A DNA stretch of 64,000 nt. Source: Neptunicella marina. Its GTDB lineage: Bacteria; Pseudomonadota; Gammaproteobacteria; Enterobacterales; Alteromonadaceae. The stretch is from positions 186,001-250,000 of the forward strand of contig NZ_JACNEP010000004.1 of the NCBI RefSeq assembly GCF_014270035.1, read 5' to 3'. Numbering within the stretch: the stretch's first letter is position 1; every line of letters begins with the position of its first letter. Shown here piece after piece: positions 53,969-63,846 of the stretch. The translations under genes were made by a program, and so were the position numbers. A model generated the notes under the pieces. It had not been told where the DNA came from, searched no databases, and worked only from the letters and a program-made list of their open reading frames with translations.

Positions 53969-53984
53969 GGTGAAATCTTCCTGT

Positions 53985-54665
53985 TCAGGCTGCCCGTACA
54001 TTTTGCGTAATGACCTGACCATCAAATAAATTGATGGTACGACGGGCAAATTGCGCATGTTCCGGGCTATGGGTGACCATTACTATGGTTGTGCCCTCAT
54101 CGTTCAGAGCTTCAAGCATTTTCATCACTTCTTCACCATGGCTGCTGTCGAGGTTACCGGTAGGTTCATCTGCCAGAATCATGGATTGATTACCTACTAC
54201 TGCACGGGCGACGGCTACCCGTTGTTGCTGCCCGCCGGAAAGCTGACTGGGGCGGTGTCCTGCACGATGAGCAATGCCTACCTTGTCCATTACGTCGGCG
54301 ACTTTGTGTTTGCGTTCCTGTTCGGATATGCCGTGATAAAGCAAAGCCAGTTCAATATTTTCTGCTACGGTCAGTTCGTCGATGAGGTTGAAGTTCTGGA
54401 ATATGAAACCAATGTGTTTTTTACGAATACGCGCTAACTGGGTTTCGTTATAGGTGGCGACATTCTCGTTCATAAAATAATAATCACCACTGTTGGGGGT
54501 ATCCAACATGCCAATAATATTTAGCAAAGTGGATTTTCCACAGCCGGATGGCCCCATAATGGCCACAAATTCGCCACGGCTGATATCAAAAGTGACGTTA
54601 TTTAGCGCAAGGGTTTCCACATCCTGAGTCTGAAAACTTTTACAAACATGGTTAAGCGTTAACAT
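53985..54665 (-). CDS. ABC transporter ATP-binding protein (MacB/LolD type)
   Basis: About 226 residues. Walker A GPSGCGKSTLLNIIG, Q-loop IFQNFNLIDELTVAENIE, ABC signature LSGGQQQRVAVARA, Walker B MILADEPTGNLDS and the H-loop VTHSPEHA are all intact, so it should hydrolyse ATP. ATG 54665 with AGGAACT upstream is preferred to the longer frame starting at 54755, whose extension would overlap the adaptor gene. It powers the permease encoded 16 bp downstream. Confidence 0.92.
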   Translation of the reverse strand: MLTLNHVCKSFQTQDVETLALNNVTFDISRGEFVAIMGPSGCGKSTLLNIIGMLDTPNSGDYYFMNENVATYNETQLARIRKKHIGFIFQNFNLIDELTVAENIELALLYHGISEQERKHKVADVMDKVGIAHRAGHRPSQLSGGQQQRVAVARAVVGNQSMILADEPTGNLDSSHGEEVMKMLEALNDEGTTIVMVTHSPEHAQFARRTINLFDGQVITQNVRAA

Positions 54666-54681
54666 GGTGAGTTCCTTAATT

Positions 54682-55977
54682 TTAATCCAGTGAGAGTTGC
54701 TGCATATCGAGATAGCTGGTGTAGGGACTGGTAATGACTTTTTCACCCGCTTCAAGCCCGTCTATGACTTCTATAAATTGACTGTTACGACGACCTAAAC
54801 GAACCTGGCGCTTGATGGCTTTGTCACCATCTTCACTGACGACAAACACCCAGTTGCCACCTGTATCCTGATAAAATGCGCCGTTAGGCAATAACAGGGC
54901 TTCGCTTTCATCGCCAAGTGTCAGGCGGAGCTGAATTGTCTGGCCTCGCCTGATATCCGTTGGTTGTTGATGTTCAAAACTAAAGTCCACTTCAAATTGA
55001 CCATTTTGTACCTGCGGATAGATCTTGCTGATACTTAACTGGTACCGATCAAATCGTGCAATTTGTCCGGGGCTGACCCGTGCAAGATAGAATTCGTCTA
55101 TTTGTGCTGTGAGTTTGTAATCATTGGGGGTGTCAATTTGACCAAGACGTTCACCACGCCCAATACTTTGTCCCACTTCCACATTAAAACCTGACAAAGT
55201 GCCGGCGACCGGCGCACGCACATTCATGTTGTCGAGGTTTTTACGTGATAATTCGAGGTTGTGTTCCAGCCGCGCACTGGTTTGTCGTAGAAAAGTCAGC
55301 TGACTTTGTTGCATACGCTGATCTGACGCCTGACTTTCTTTTGTCAGCTTTAGCCGGGTTTGATACCACTCAAGGGTATCGCGGGTATCGTCGTACTGAG
55401 ACTGACTAACCGAATTATTTGCCAGCAATTTTTGTTCACGTTCAAGCTGGCGGCTTAACATTTTTATCTGGTATTCGATATCAGCCAGATTACGTTTATG
55501 TTGCAGGCGGTTTTGTTCAAGGCTTAGCTCGATTGAACGCATATTGTTGAGCTGCTCCGCAACTCTTGCTTCGTTACCCAGCACATTTAATTGCAGGCTG
55601 GGGTTGGATAATTCAACAATTAAGTCTCCAGTGGTTAATTCGGCACCATCTTCCACCAGTATGCGCTCCACACGTCCACCTTCAACCGCATCCAGATACA
55701 AGGTTTTAGCTGGCGTAACCCGCCCTCGCAACGGAATGAAGTCTTCAAATATTCCGCTTGTTACACTGGAAATCACGATATGCTCACTGTTCACTTTCAG
55801 CGCCGGGCCACTTTGACTGCCTGCCCACCAAACCAGGGCGATAATGCTGACCCCTGCCACAATTATCCCGTGTTGGTATTTTCGCCACCCCGACTGACGT
55901 GCGACAACTCTGTCCATGCCTGCACCACTGACGGGCTGACGGTGAGCAGGTGTTTGTTGTTGAGGTCGTTTTGACAT
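54682..55977 (-). CDS. Periplasmic adaptor of the HlyD/MacA family
   Basis: 431 residues: a short cytoplasmic tail, one membrane helix (IIVAGVSIIALVWWAGS), a biotinyl-lipoyl half (AVEGGRVERILVEDGAELTTGDLIVEL), a long coiled-coil hairpin (about residues 130-260), the second lipoyl half (NVRAPVAGTLSGFNVEVGQSIGRGE), a beta-barrel domain and a membrane-proximal domain ending in DGLEAGEKVITSP. It bridges the MacB-type permease to an outer-membrane channel, which is not encoded here. It is the first gene of the operon, behind a sigma-54-like promoter. Confidence 0.9.
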   Translation of the reverse strand: MSKRPQQQTPAHRQPVSGAGMDRVVARQSGWRKYQHGIIVAGVSIIALVWWAGSQSGPALKVNSEHIVISSVTSGIFEDFIPLRGRVTPAKTLYLDAVEGGRVERILVEDGAELTTGDLIVELSNPSLQLNVLGNEARVAEQLNNMRSIELSLEQNRLQHKRNLADIEYQIKMLSRQLEREQKLLANNSVSQSQYDDTRDTLEWYQTRLKLTKESQASDQRMQQSQLTFLRQTSARLEHNLELSRKNLDNMNVRAPVAGTLSGFNVEVGQSIGRGERLGQIDTPNDYKLTAQIDEFYLARVSPGQIARFDRYQLSISKIYPQVQNGQFEVDFSFEHQQPTDIRRGQTIQLRLTLGDESEALLLPNGAFYQDTGGNWVFVVSEDGDKAIKRQVRLGRRNSQFIEVIDGLEAGEKVITSPYTSYLDMQQLSLD

Positions 55978-56028
55978 ATTTGTTCCGTTACTGCATTAAC
56001 ATGATTTTTAAGGTCTGAATGACTTACT

Positions 56029-56044
56029 ACAAGAATTATTCCAA
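56029..56044 (-). promoter_or_regulatory. Sigma-54-like promoter of the export operon
   Basis: On the minus strand the sequence reads TTGG-AATAATTC-TTGT: a -24 GG and a -12 with GT instead of GC at the standard 10-bp interval. It is 52 bp before the adaptor ATG, and the enhancer-like sites lie upstream of it. Confidence 0.5.
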
Positions 56045-56081
56045 ATGTTAACTGATTGATAATTAAGGTTTATTGTTTGCT

Positions 56082-56144
56082 GTGTTCATATTCGAACACT
56101 TAAAAGTGTACAGATCTGAACATAGGGTGTACGATTTCGGACAC
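56082..56144. promoter_or_regulatory. Three enhancer-like inverted repeats GTGTNC-N6-GNACAC
   Basis: Sites at 56082-56099 (GTGTTC/GAACAC, perfect), 56106-56123 (GTGTAC/GAACAT) and 56127-56144 (GTGTAC/GGACAC) follow one 18-bp pattern. They would lie about 73-118 bp upstream of the start expected from the sigma-54-like promoter, a normal place for NtrC-type activator binding. Confidence 0.7.
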
Positions 56145-56178
56145 TTTAAATGTTTGACGAGTAAATCCAGAGGCTTGT

Positions 56179-57597
56179 ATGCATAGTCATGGAAACATTT
56201 TGTTAATTGATGACGATGATGACATTTTGGTGGCGGGAAAATTATTGCTTAAACGTCATTTCAGCGATGTTGCTATCTGTAATCGTCCTGAACATATTCC
56301 ACAGCTGCTGCAACAAACAAATTTTGATGCCATTTTACTGGATATGAATTTTGGCCCGGGTGAAAGCTCTGGTGAGCAGGGGTTACACTGGCTGAGTCAG
56401 ATATGTGAAATACAGCCTGAGGTAACCGTGATTATGATAACCGCTCACGCCAGTGTCGGTTTGGCGGTAGAGGCGTTAAAGCAAGGGGCAACCGATTTTG
56501 TATCCAAACCCTGGGATAACCAGAAACTGGTCGCAACTGTCTTTGCTGCAGTAAAACTATCGCAATCACAACGTGAAGCCAGTCGTTTACGGATCACTAA
56601 CCAGATATTGTCGCAATCTCCTGTCAGTAGCGATGAAATCATAGGCAGCAGTCAAGCCATACAGCAGATAAAAAAGTTGATACAACGCGCTGCTCCCACT
56701 GATGCCAACGTATTGATTTTAGGTGAGAACGGAACCGGTAAAGAGTTAGTTGCACGTGCGTTGCACCAGCAAAGTCGCCGAGCGTCTCAGGTTTTTATGG
56801 CTGTCGATTTAGGTGCGGTGAGTGAAACTTTATTTGAAAGCGAATTATTTGGTCACAAAAAAGGGGCGTTTACCGGCGCTAACACTGACCGGATTGGCAG
56901 GTTACAAGCCGCCAGCGGGGGGACATTATTTTTAGATGAAGTGGGTAATTTGCCCCTGCACTTACAGGCTAAATTGTTAAGTGTGCTTGAGCAACGTCAG
57001 GTCACGCCGCTAGGGGCAAATAAAGCAGAACCCATCGATGTTAGGGTTATTTCTGCAACAAATATGTCTAAAAAGGCGTTACATGATGAACAGCAATTTC
57101 GTCAGGATTTATTATTTCGTTTAAATACGGTTGAAATTGTGTTGCCGGCACTGCGTGAACGTCAGGCCGATATTCCATTACTGGCACAACATTATTTAAC
57201 TCATTACCAGCATAAGTATCACAAACCTCAGCTAACACTGAGTAATGATGCAATTGATGCTATCAGCGCTTACCCCTGGCCTGGCAACATTCGCGCACTG
57301 CGACATGCTATGGAACGCGCCACCATTCTATCCGATGGCACAGTGCTAAGTGCGCATGATTTTCAATTAAATCCGTCTGCTCCCGGCGATGCCGCTATAC
57401 CCGAACCTTGCGCAACTGATTTTCCACCTCCGGTTAAAAAACCGGAGCCACAGGATGAGCTCAATCTGGAAAAACACGAAAAACAACTGATTTTGCAGGC
57501 TTTGCGTCAGCATCATTACAATATCAGTCATAGTGCAAAAGCGCTTGGATTAACCCGTGCTGCGCTCTATAGAAGGATGGAAAAACATGGTCTGTAA
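56179..57597 (+). CDS. NtrC-family sigma-54-dependent response regulator
   Basis: 472 residues in the order REC (acidic DDDDD at 11-15, phosphoacceptor Asp55 in [13 protein letters not shown]), AAA+ (Walker [16 protein letters not shown], the sigma-54 contact motif GAFTGA, Walker [11 protein letters not shown]) and a Fis-type HTH ([25 protein letters not shown]). The intact GAFTGA means it should activate sigma-54 promoters. It is divergent from the export operon, and its binding sites are probably the three repeats in the spacer. The kinase gene overlaps its end by 11 bp. Confidence 0.92.
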   Translation: MHSHGNILLIDDDDDILVAGKLLLKRHFSDVAICNRPEHIPQLLQQTNFDAILLDMNFGPGESSGEQGLHWLSQICEIQPEVTVIMITAHASVGLAVEALKQGATDFVSKPWDNQKLVATVFAAVKLSQSQREASRLRITNQILSQSPVSSDEIIGSSQAIQQIKKLIQRAAPTDANVLILGENGTGKELVARALHQQSRRASQVFMAVDLGAVSETLFESELFGHKKGAFTGANTDRIGRLQAASGGTLFLDEVGNLPLHLQAKLLSVLEQRQVTPLGANKAEPIDVRVISATNMSKKALHDEQQFRQDLLFRLNTVEIVLPALRERQADIPLLAQHYLTHYQHKYHKPQLTLSNDAIDAISAYPWPGNIRALRHAMERATILSDGTVLSAHDFQLNPSAPGDAAIPEPCATDFPPPVKKPEPQDELNLEKHEKQLILQALRQHHYNISHSAKALGLTRAALYRRMEKHGL

Positions 57598-58936
57598 AGG
57601 ATTTGGCTTGTCATTGGCAGTGCGCCTGATGGCATTGTTGGTGTCGTTGGTTATTTTGAGTTTATTGATTACGTCTCCGGAGTACCGTGCGACAAGTCTG
57701 GTATTACTTGGATTAATTATATTGCAAATTATTGAGGTCATTCGTTTTACCTTTAAAACCAATCAGGAGCTGGAACGTTTTTTACAGGCACTTAAACATG
57801 CAGATTTTAATCAGCGTTTTGATTTGACCGAACTGGGCAGTGGTTTTACTGAGCTGGGACAAACGTTTCATGATGTTATTGAGCGTTTCAGGCAGCACAG
57901 AGTCGGGCAACAACAACAGCTTAAATACGCTAATGCGTTGATTGAACAAGTGCCGGTACCATTGCTGAGCATTCATCAGGATAAAAGTATCAGATTATGT
58001 AATTTGGCAGCCCGTCACTTTTTTGCCCAGCATGGTGTGAAATCAATCACTGATTTGGCTGAATTTGGTGAATTGCAGCAGACATTTTCTGAGCTTAAAG
58101 CGGGTGACAGAAAACTAATAGAAACTGAAATTGATGGTGTGCAATATCGTTTATCTATTACTGCCAGTGAATTTATAGCCGACAATAAGCCGCAAATGCT
58201 GGTTAGTCTGCAGGACATTCAGTCTGAGCTTGAAGGTGCGCAATTAAATGCCTGGCAAGAGCTGGTCAGGGTATTAACCCATGAGATTATGAACAGCATT
58301 ACTCCGGTAGCATCGCTGGCAGACACGGCGGTGGCACTGGTTGATGATTGTCATCAACAACTGCTTGAGGCCAATATACCTGTTACGCAATTGCAGGATG
58401 CGAAGGACGCACTGATGACAGTGCATCGGCGTAGTCAGAATTTGATGGATTTCGTTGCTAACTACCGCAGTCTGACTCATTTACCCGCTCCGGTTATGAA
58501 ATCCTGTCAGTTATCCGGGTTATTTCAACAGGTTACTGTACTGGCAACATCTCAGTGGCAAAATCAAGGAATTAATCTGCATGTAGAGGTCGAGCCGCCA
58601 GAGTTAAGCATAGCGGCCGATCATAACTTGCTGGAGCAAATGCTAATTAATTTGTTGAAAAATGCTGAGCAAGCCCTAATAGATGTTAAAGGTGCCAGTG
58701 TGTGGCTCAAAGCGTATGTCAATGTAAGGGGGCGTTGTATCATTGAAGTAGCAGATAACGGCCCGGGCATTGCGCCACAGATTGCAGATAAGGTATTTGT
58801 TCCTTTTTATACCACCAAAAAAGACGGGTCCGGAGTGGGACTGGCGTTAACCAGGCAAATTATGTTGGCGCACGGTGGGCATGTAAAGCTGGCGACCAGT
58901 TCGGCAGGCGGTGCATTATTTAGCCTGATTTTTTAG
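57587..58936 (+). CDS. Sensor histidine kinase partner of the NtrC-type regulator
   Basis: About 449 residues: two membrane helices at the N-terminus (LAVRLMALLVSLVILSLLI and SLVLLGLIILQIIEVI) with almost no periplasmic loop, a PAS-like segment, an H-box with His232 (VRVLTHEIMNSITPV), an N-box (LLEQMLINLLKNAEQAL) and G-boxes (DNGPGIAP, GSGVGLALTRQI). The short loop suggests it senses a membrane or intracellular signal, perhaps envelope stress or the exporter's state. ATG 57587 with AGAAGGA upstream is preferred to the frame start at 57557. Confidence 0.88.
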   Translation: MVCKGFGLSLAVRLMALLVSLVILSLLITSPEYRATSLVLLGLIILQIIEVIRFTFKTNQELERFLQALKHADFNQRFDLTELGSGFTELGQTFHDVIERFRQHRVGQQQQLKYANALIEQVPVPLLSIHQDKSIRLCNLAARHFFAQHGVKSITDLAEFGELQQTFSELKAGDRKLIETEIDGVQYRLSITASEFIADNKPQMLVSLQDIQSELEGAQLNAWQELVRVLTHEIMNSITPVASLADTAVALVDDCHQQLLEANIPVTQLQDAKDALMTVHRRSQNLMDFVANYRSLTHLPAPVMKSCQLSGLFQQVTVLATSQWQNQGINLHVEVEPPELSIAADHNLLEQMLINLLKNAEQALIDVKGASVWLKAYVNVRGRCIIEVADNGPGIAPQIADKVFVPFYTTKKDGSGVGLALTRQIMLAHGGHVKLATSSAGGALFSLIF

Positions 58937-59257
58937 ACTCGACAGAGGTTTTTCGTTACAAAAAAGATTGGACTTAGCATAAGTCGTTAAGCGTAATTGC
59001 TAACGCAACTATTTGTATTTTATGAATTAAATTTCAGATTGTGAGCTGTAAACAAATAGCGCCACTCAGGTAGCGTAAAACAGCGTGTGGATTTATTTGG
59101 AAGCACGGTATAAACGAGATAGAATCGCGCCGCTTTCAGCCGCCAGCACAGGTTACCCTCTTGCTGGCCGCGGCATTCTCTGTTGCCGAATGATTATATA
59201 TTAAGTAGAGCACGCTCTATAAATTCACCCTATTAAATTCACAATCCGAGGTTGCAA
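58937..59257. other. Spacer upstream of putA
   Basis: About 320 bp with no gene. It holds a GCCAGCA/TGCTGGC hairpin (59142-59148 with 59162-59168) and a palindrome TAGAGC-AC-GCTCTA at 59206-59219 just downstream of a TATATT (59197-59202). The latter is placed like an operator at the putA promoter; the cognate regulator is not in the window. Confidence 0.4.
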
Positions 59258-62200
59258 ATGTTGTATAACGGTAACTTGTCCAGTGACTGTCCATTACGTC
59301 AAAAAATTCGCGATTTCTACCGTATTGAAGAAAACCACGCCGTTGATCTGATTTTGCCTGAAGCCGAAGTGAACATGCGTGCTCGTAGTCGTGCATGGGA
59401 ACGTGCCAGAACCATGGTTCTGCAAATTCGTCGCGAGCAGGAAGGTCACGGCGGTATTGACGCCCTGTTAAATGAATATTCTTTATCTACCTCTGAAGGG
59501 GTGGTGTTAATGTGTCTGGCTGAAGCATTATTGCGCGTGCCGGACAAAGCGACACAGGATGAATTAATTCGCGATAAATTATCCAAAGGACACTGGACGC
59601 CGCATCTTGGCAATTCAGATTCTTTATTTGTCAATGCTTCCTCATGGGGTCTGTTAATGACAGGCAGCATGGTGAATTACGCGGATAAACGTCAGAAAGA
59701 AAACTTCGGTATTCTAAAAAAATTAATCGGCCGGGTTGGTGAACCGGTGATCCGTAAAGCCATGAATATTGCTATGCGAATTATGGGCAAGCAGTTCGTT
59801 ATGGGTGAAAACATTGACGACGCCGTTGAGCGAGCTAAAGATAAAGAGCGTACCGGTTATGTGTATTCCTATGACATGCTGGGTGAGGGTGCGCGTACGG
59901 TTAATGATGCAAATCGTTATTTTAAGGCCTATGCCGATGCAATTGAGGTCATAGGTAAAGCCGCGGATGGTAAAGGTCCGCGACGCAGTCCCGGTATTTC
60001 CGTTAAGTTATCTGCTATTCATCCTCGCTATGAATTTACCCATAAAGACCGTGTTATGGAGGAAATTCCACCGAAGTTAAAAGAACTTTGCATGCTGGCC
60101 AAAAAATATAACATTGGTCTGACCGTTGATGCTGAGGAATCCGAGCGTTTAGATATTTCACTGGATATTATTGAAGCGGTATTCAGTGATGCGGATTTGG
60201 GTGACTGGACCGGCTTTGGTCTGGCAGTTCAGGCTTATCAAAAACGCGCGTTATTTGTATTGGAATGGCTGCATGAATTAACCCTGCGTGTAAATCGTAA
60301 AATGATGGTGCGTCTGGTTAAAGGTGCTTATTGGGATACTGAAATTAAAAATGCACAAAAAGACGGTTTAGAGCATTTCCCGGTATTTACCCGTAAGTCG
60401 TCTACCGATGTGTCCTATCATGCCTGTGCCAATCGCTTACTGGATTTTCGCGATACCATTTATCCACAGTTTGCTACCCATAATGCCTATACTGCTTCGG
60501 TTATTCTGGAACTGGCTGGTGATGATAAAGAAGGCTTTGAATTCCAGTGCCTGCATGGCATGGGAGATACTCTTTATGATCAAATTGTTACTCAGGATAA
60601 AATCCAGTGCCGTGTTTATGCACCTGTTGGTGACCACACTGATTTACTGGCGTATTTAGTACGCCGTCTGTTGGAAAACGGGGCCAACTCCTCTTTTGTT
60701 AATGCGATTGTGGACGACAGCAAGCCAGTAGAAGCGTTGCTGGAAGATCCGGTTGAAAAGACTCAACGTTTAAAAAGCAAATATAACGATCAAATCAGTA
60801 TGCCAATTGATTTGTATGGTAATGAGCGTTTTAACTCGAAAGGTCTGGATTTAACCGATATTAACAAGTTAATTCCACTTAAAGACAATTTGGAACGCTG
60901 GTTCAACCAACATTTGGTGGAAGCCTCTGGCGTGCCTGAGCTGGCGCATGCAGTGAAGAATCCGGCGAATCATGCAGAGATTGTTGGATATCATTTTTAT
61001 GATGATGCCGACACCATGACTCACAAACTGGAAAAAGCTCAGGAGGCTTTCAGTAGCTGGTCGCAAACACCGGTTGCTGACCGTGCTAATTTATTGCGTC
61101 GTGTCAGTGATATTCTGGAACGTCATATGGATGAGCTAATTGGCTTGTGCATCAAAGAGGCAGGTAAAGTTCCGCAGGATGGTATTGACGAAGTGCGTGA
61201 AGCTGTGGATTTTTGCCGTTATTACGCAGCTCGTGCAGAGGAACTGGCCGAAGACGAGCGTTTATTACCACGTGGTGTGGTGTTGTGTATTAGTCCGTGG
61301 AATTTCCCATTGGCCATTTTCCTTGGTCAGGTGGCTGCTGCCATGGTGACAGGCAATACCGTATTAGCTAAACCTGCTGAACAAACCAGTTTAATTGCCG
61401 TGCGTGCTATGGAATTGATGGAATCTGTGGGCATGCCGGAAAATGTGGTGCAGTTGGTCTTAAGCCCCGGACGAGCCGTGGGGGAAAACCTGATCCCGGA
61501 TGAACGTATTAAAGCGGTTATGTTCACCGGTTCCACCCAAACTGGTACTTTAATATCTCAGATTCTTGCCAGCCGCGGTGGCGAGCAGGTTCCTCTGATT
61601 GCAGAAACGGGTGGTCAGAACTGCATGATAGTTGATTCCACTGCTTTGCCTGAACAAGTGGTTGATGATGTGATTTCCTCAGGCTTTCAGAGTGCCGGAC
61701 AGCGCTGTTCCGCGTTACGTGTGCTTTTCCTGCAGGAAGAGATCGCTGATAAAATTACGTCTATGCTGATTGGTGCATTAAAAGAATTGCATGTGGGAGA
61801 TCCCGCACAATTAAGCACAGATATTGGACCGGTGATTGATCAAAAAGCGCTGGATTCATTAAACAAACACGTTGACGAAATGCAGGATAAAGCAACCCTG
61901 TTGTACGAATGCAAAGTGCAGGGTGTGCCAGCGGAGTCGACCTTCTTTGCACCGCGTTTATATCAGATTGATGATATTAATGTACTCACGCGTGAGGTGT
62001 TTGGCCCATGCGTGCATATAGTGCGCTTTAAAGCCAAAGAGCTGGATAAGGTTATCGATAAGATTAATGGCACTGGTTTTGGCCTGACCATGGGAGTGCA
62101 TTCACGTATTGAAGAGCGCGCGGTTGAACTGGCTAAATTATCCCGTGCCGGTAACGTGTACATTAATCGCAATATGATTGGTGCAATTGTTGGCGTGCAG

Positions 62201-63058
62201 CCATTTGGTGGACGCGGTTTATCCGGTACCGGTCCAAAAGCCGGCGGACCAAACTATTTGTCCCGTTTGATGCTGGAAAAAGCCACACCTAAACCAACAT
62301 CGGATAATTATGAACCCGAGCAGGATGTGGCGCTTAACAGTGATGAAACTGCCACTAAAGAAGCGCATGCCATTATGCAACAGGCGATAGCCAATGAAAA
62401 TGACTGGCGTCTGAGTCAGTTAAATGCGCGTATTTCCTGGGTACGTCAATTGCTGGCTCGTATTTCTAAAGTCGATATTGTTGATGAACTGGCTGAGGAT
62501 TTAAATCTCACCTTATCAACCGCCCGCTCTCAGCTGATGAGCATTGAGCGTTTACTCAGAAAACCTAAAGAGTTACCCGGGCCAACAGGTGAGTCCAATG
62601 TGTTGTATCTGGAGCCACGCGGTATTTTGGTGTGTTTCGCTGATAAAAATGTAACCTTTGAATACTGGGCATTGTCTATTGTTACTGCTCTGGCAACCGG
62701 TAACGTGGTCATTTCTGTGGTATCTGATTTGTTTTACGACGAAGCCATCGAGTTCCGTAATCAGTTCGTTGCGACCGGAGCCCCGGAAGGGGTTTTACAA
62801 GTGGCTAAACTGGCGCACCTTGAAGCCTTATTAGCCGAAGAAAAACTTGCTGGTGTGGTTATTGATAGTTTGAGTGATAGAAGTGCTTATATTTCACAAA
62901 AATTATCGGAGCGCGAAGGCGCTATTCTGCCAGTTATTACAGCGGAATATAACGATAACCTGATTCAGCGTCTGCTGACGGAAAAAACCATCAGTATTGA
63001 TACCACAGCCTCTGGCGGTAACACCTCACTGATGACGTTGGTGGAAGACGACGAATAA
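59258..63058 (+). CDS. putA: Bifunctional proline dehydrogenase / L-glutamate gamma-semialdehyde dehydrogenase (PutA)
   Basis: About 1266 residues oxidising proline to glutamate. The FAD-dependent proline dehydrogenase barrel comes first (YSYDMLGEGART, GISVKLSAIHPRYE, MMVRLVKGAYWDTEIKNAQ, EFQCLHGMGDTLYD), then the NAD-dependent aldehyde dehydrogenase (ISPWNFPLAIFLGQVAAA, Glu783 in ETGGQN, catalytic Cys817 in AGQRCSALR, GVQPFGGRGLSGTGPKAGG), and a C-terminal ALDH-like domain. The ribbon-helix-helix repressor domain of enterobacterial PutA is missing: the protein begins at the PRODH arm. It therefore cannot repress itself. ATG 59258 has GAGG at 59248-59251. Confidence 0.93.
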   Translation: MLYNGNLSSDCPLRQKIRDFYRIEENHAVDLILPEAEVNMRARSRAWERARTMVLQIRREQEGHGGIDALLNEYSLSTSEGVVLMCLAEALLRVPDKATQDELIRDKLSKGHWTPHLGNSDSLFVNASSWGLLMTGSMVNYADKRQKENFGILKKLIGRVGEPVIRKAMNIAMRIMGKQFVMGENIDDAVERAKDKERTGYVYSYDMLGEGARTVNDANRYFKAYADAIEVIGKAADGKGPRRSPGISVKLSAIHPRYEFTHKDRVMEEIPPKLKELCMLAKKYNIGLTVDAEESERLDISLDIIEAVFSDADLGDWTGFGLAVQAYQKRALFVLEWLHELTLRVNRKMMVRLVKGAYWDTEIKNAQKDGLEHFPVFTRKSSTDVSYHACANRLLDFRDTIYPQFATHNAYTASVILELAGDDKEGFEFQCLHGMGDTLYDQIVTQDKIQCRVYAPVGDHTDLLAYLVRRLLENGANSSFVNAIVDDSKPVEALLEDPVEKTQRLKSKYNDQISMPIDLYGNERFNSKGLDLTDINKLIPLKDNLERWFNQHLVEASGVPELAHAVKNPANHAEIVGYHFYDDADTMTHKLEKAQEAFSSWSQTPVADRANLLRRVSDILERHMDELIGLCIKEAGKVPQDGIDEVREAVDFCRYYAARAEELAEDERLLPRGVVLCISPWNFPLAIFLGQVAAAMVTGNTVLAKPAEQTSLIAVRAMELMESVGMPENVVQLVLSPGRAVGENLIPDERIKAVMFTGSTQTGTLISQILASRGGEQVPLIAETGGQNCMIVDSTALPEQVVDDVISSGFQSAGQRCSALRVLFLQEEIADKITSMLIGALKELHVGDPAQLSTDIGPVIDQKALDSLNKHVDEMQDKATLLYECKVQGVPAESTFFAPRLYQIDDINVLTREVFGPCVHIVRFKAKELDKVIDKINGTGFGLTMGVHSRIEERAVELAKLSRAGNVYINRNMIGAIVGVQPFGGRGLSGTGPKAGGPNYLSRLMLEKATPKPTSDNYEPEQDVALNSDETATKEAHAIMQQAIANENDWRLSQLNARISWVRQLLARISKVDIVDELAEDLNLTLSTARSQLMSIERLLRKPKELPGPTGESNVLYLEPRGILVCFADKNVTFEYWALSIVTALATGNVVISVVSDLFYDEAIEFRNQFVATGAPEGVLQVAKLAHLEALLAEEKLAGVVIDSLSDRSAYISQKLSEREGAILPVITAEYNDNLIQRLLTEKTISIDTTASGGNTSLMTLVEDDE

Positions 63059-63081
63059 GACTTACAAATAATTATTAGACT

Positions 63082-63109
63082 AAAAAGGAGAGCACGGCTC
63101 TCCTTTTTT
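63082..63109 (+). terminator. Rho-independent terminator of putA
   Basis: Eleven-bp stem (core GGAGAG/CTCTCC, 63082-63092 with 63098-63108), 5-nt loop, T6 ending at 63109. Confidence 0.92.
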
Positions 63110-63527
63110 ATATATTCAGTTCGGCTTTTTGATCCTGCTTTGCTGCTAGTAAACCATCCATTTCTAAGCAAGCCTTTCATCTGCCCTGGAAGCATGTATG
63201 ACCCATGGCATGCCAATATATGGTTTGAATAAAATAGTACATTAAAGAAACCGGTGTTTCTATTTTCATTCAGTATAACTATATGAATATAAAGGTTTTT
63301 TGTTTGTCTGAATTCAAGGTGTAGTTAATTAGTAACGTTTTCTCCACCCCGATACCCACCAGATTTCATAATTTCTATTCAACTTGTTGATTTAATTGTA
63401 AAAAATAAAGTTGGCATCTTCTTTGATATATACCTGTTGAAGGTTCGCAATAGCAGTTCCTTAACATTGCTTATTTTAAAAACTTGTAACTGAAGACATT
63501 GTTAAACAATCAATAAGGAAGAGAATC
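63110..63527. other. AT-rich spacer before the EF-hand genes
   Basis: About 420 bp with no open frame worth calling and no clear hairpin. Its last 45 bp (AACTTGTAAC to the AATAAGGAAG ribosome-binding site) recur in altered form at 63801-63846 before the second EF-hand gene. Confidence 0.5.
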
Positions 63528-63743
63528 ATGAAAAACTTCAAAATGTTAACTCTGATGACCCTAATGACTAGCGCTAGTGTTTTTGCGGCCGGTTATACCG
63601 CATTTGCTGAGCTGGATGTAGATAAAAGTGGTTCTTTAAGTGTCCAGGAAGCGGCCGCCGATAGTTCACTTGCGCAGAAATTTGAACAACTGGATACCAA
63701 CAAAGATGGTCAGTTATCTGAAGCTGAATATAACGCTGGCTAA
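63528..63743 (+). CDS. Small exported EF-hand protein
   Basis: 71 residues: a signal peptide (MKNFKMLTLMTLMTSASVFA) and a mature part of about 50 residues with two calcium-binding loops, DVDKSGSLSVQE and DTNKDGQLSEAE, each with Asp at positions 1 and 3 or an equivalent and Glu at 12. Such short calmodulin-like proteins in Alteromonadales have no known function; calcium buffering or cell-surface roles are guesses. AATAAGGAAG precedes the ATG. A tandem copy follows 103 bp later. Confidence 0.85.
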   Translation: MKNFKMLTLMTLMTSASVFAAGYTAFAELDVDKSGSLSVQEAAADSSLAQKFEQLDTNKDGQLSEAEYNAG

Positions 63744-63846
63744 CTGTATTTTGGGCTGCTGAAGATAGTAATAGTAGCCGTTTCTTAAAGTCGCTTGCTT
63801 AAAAGCTTGTAACCAAACGAATTGTTAATCAATAAGGAAGAAAACC

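Noticed and set aside
53969-54058. N-terminal extension of the ABC permease
   Set aside because: It overlaps the ATPase gene end and lacks a ribosome-binding site, while ATG 53968 has AGGAAGA upstream.
56067-56080. GG-N10-GC on the plus strand as a sigma-54 promoter for the response regulator
   Set aside because: The -24 part is poor beyond GG, and the enhancer-like repeats would lie downstream of its start site; the minus-strand candidate fits the layout better.
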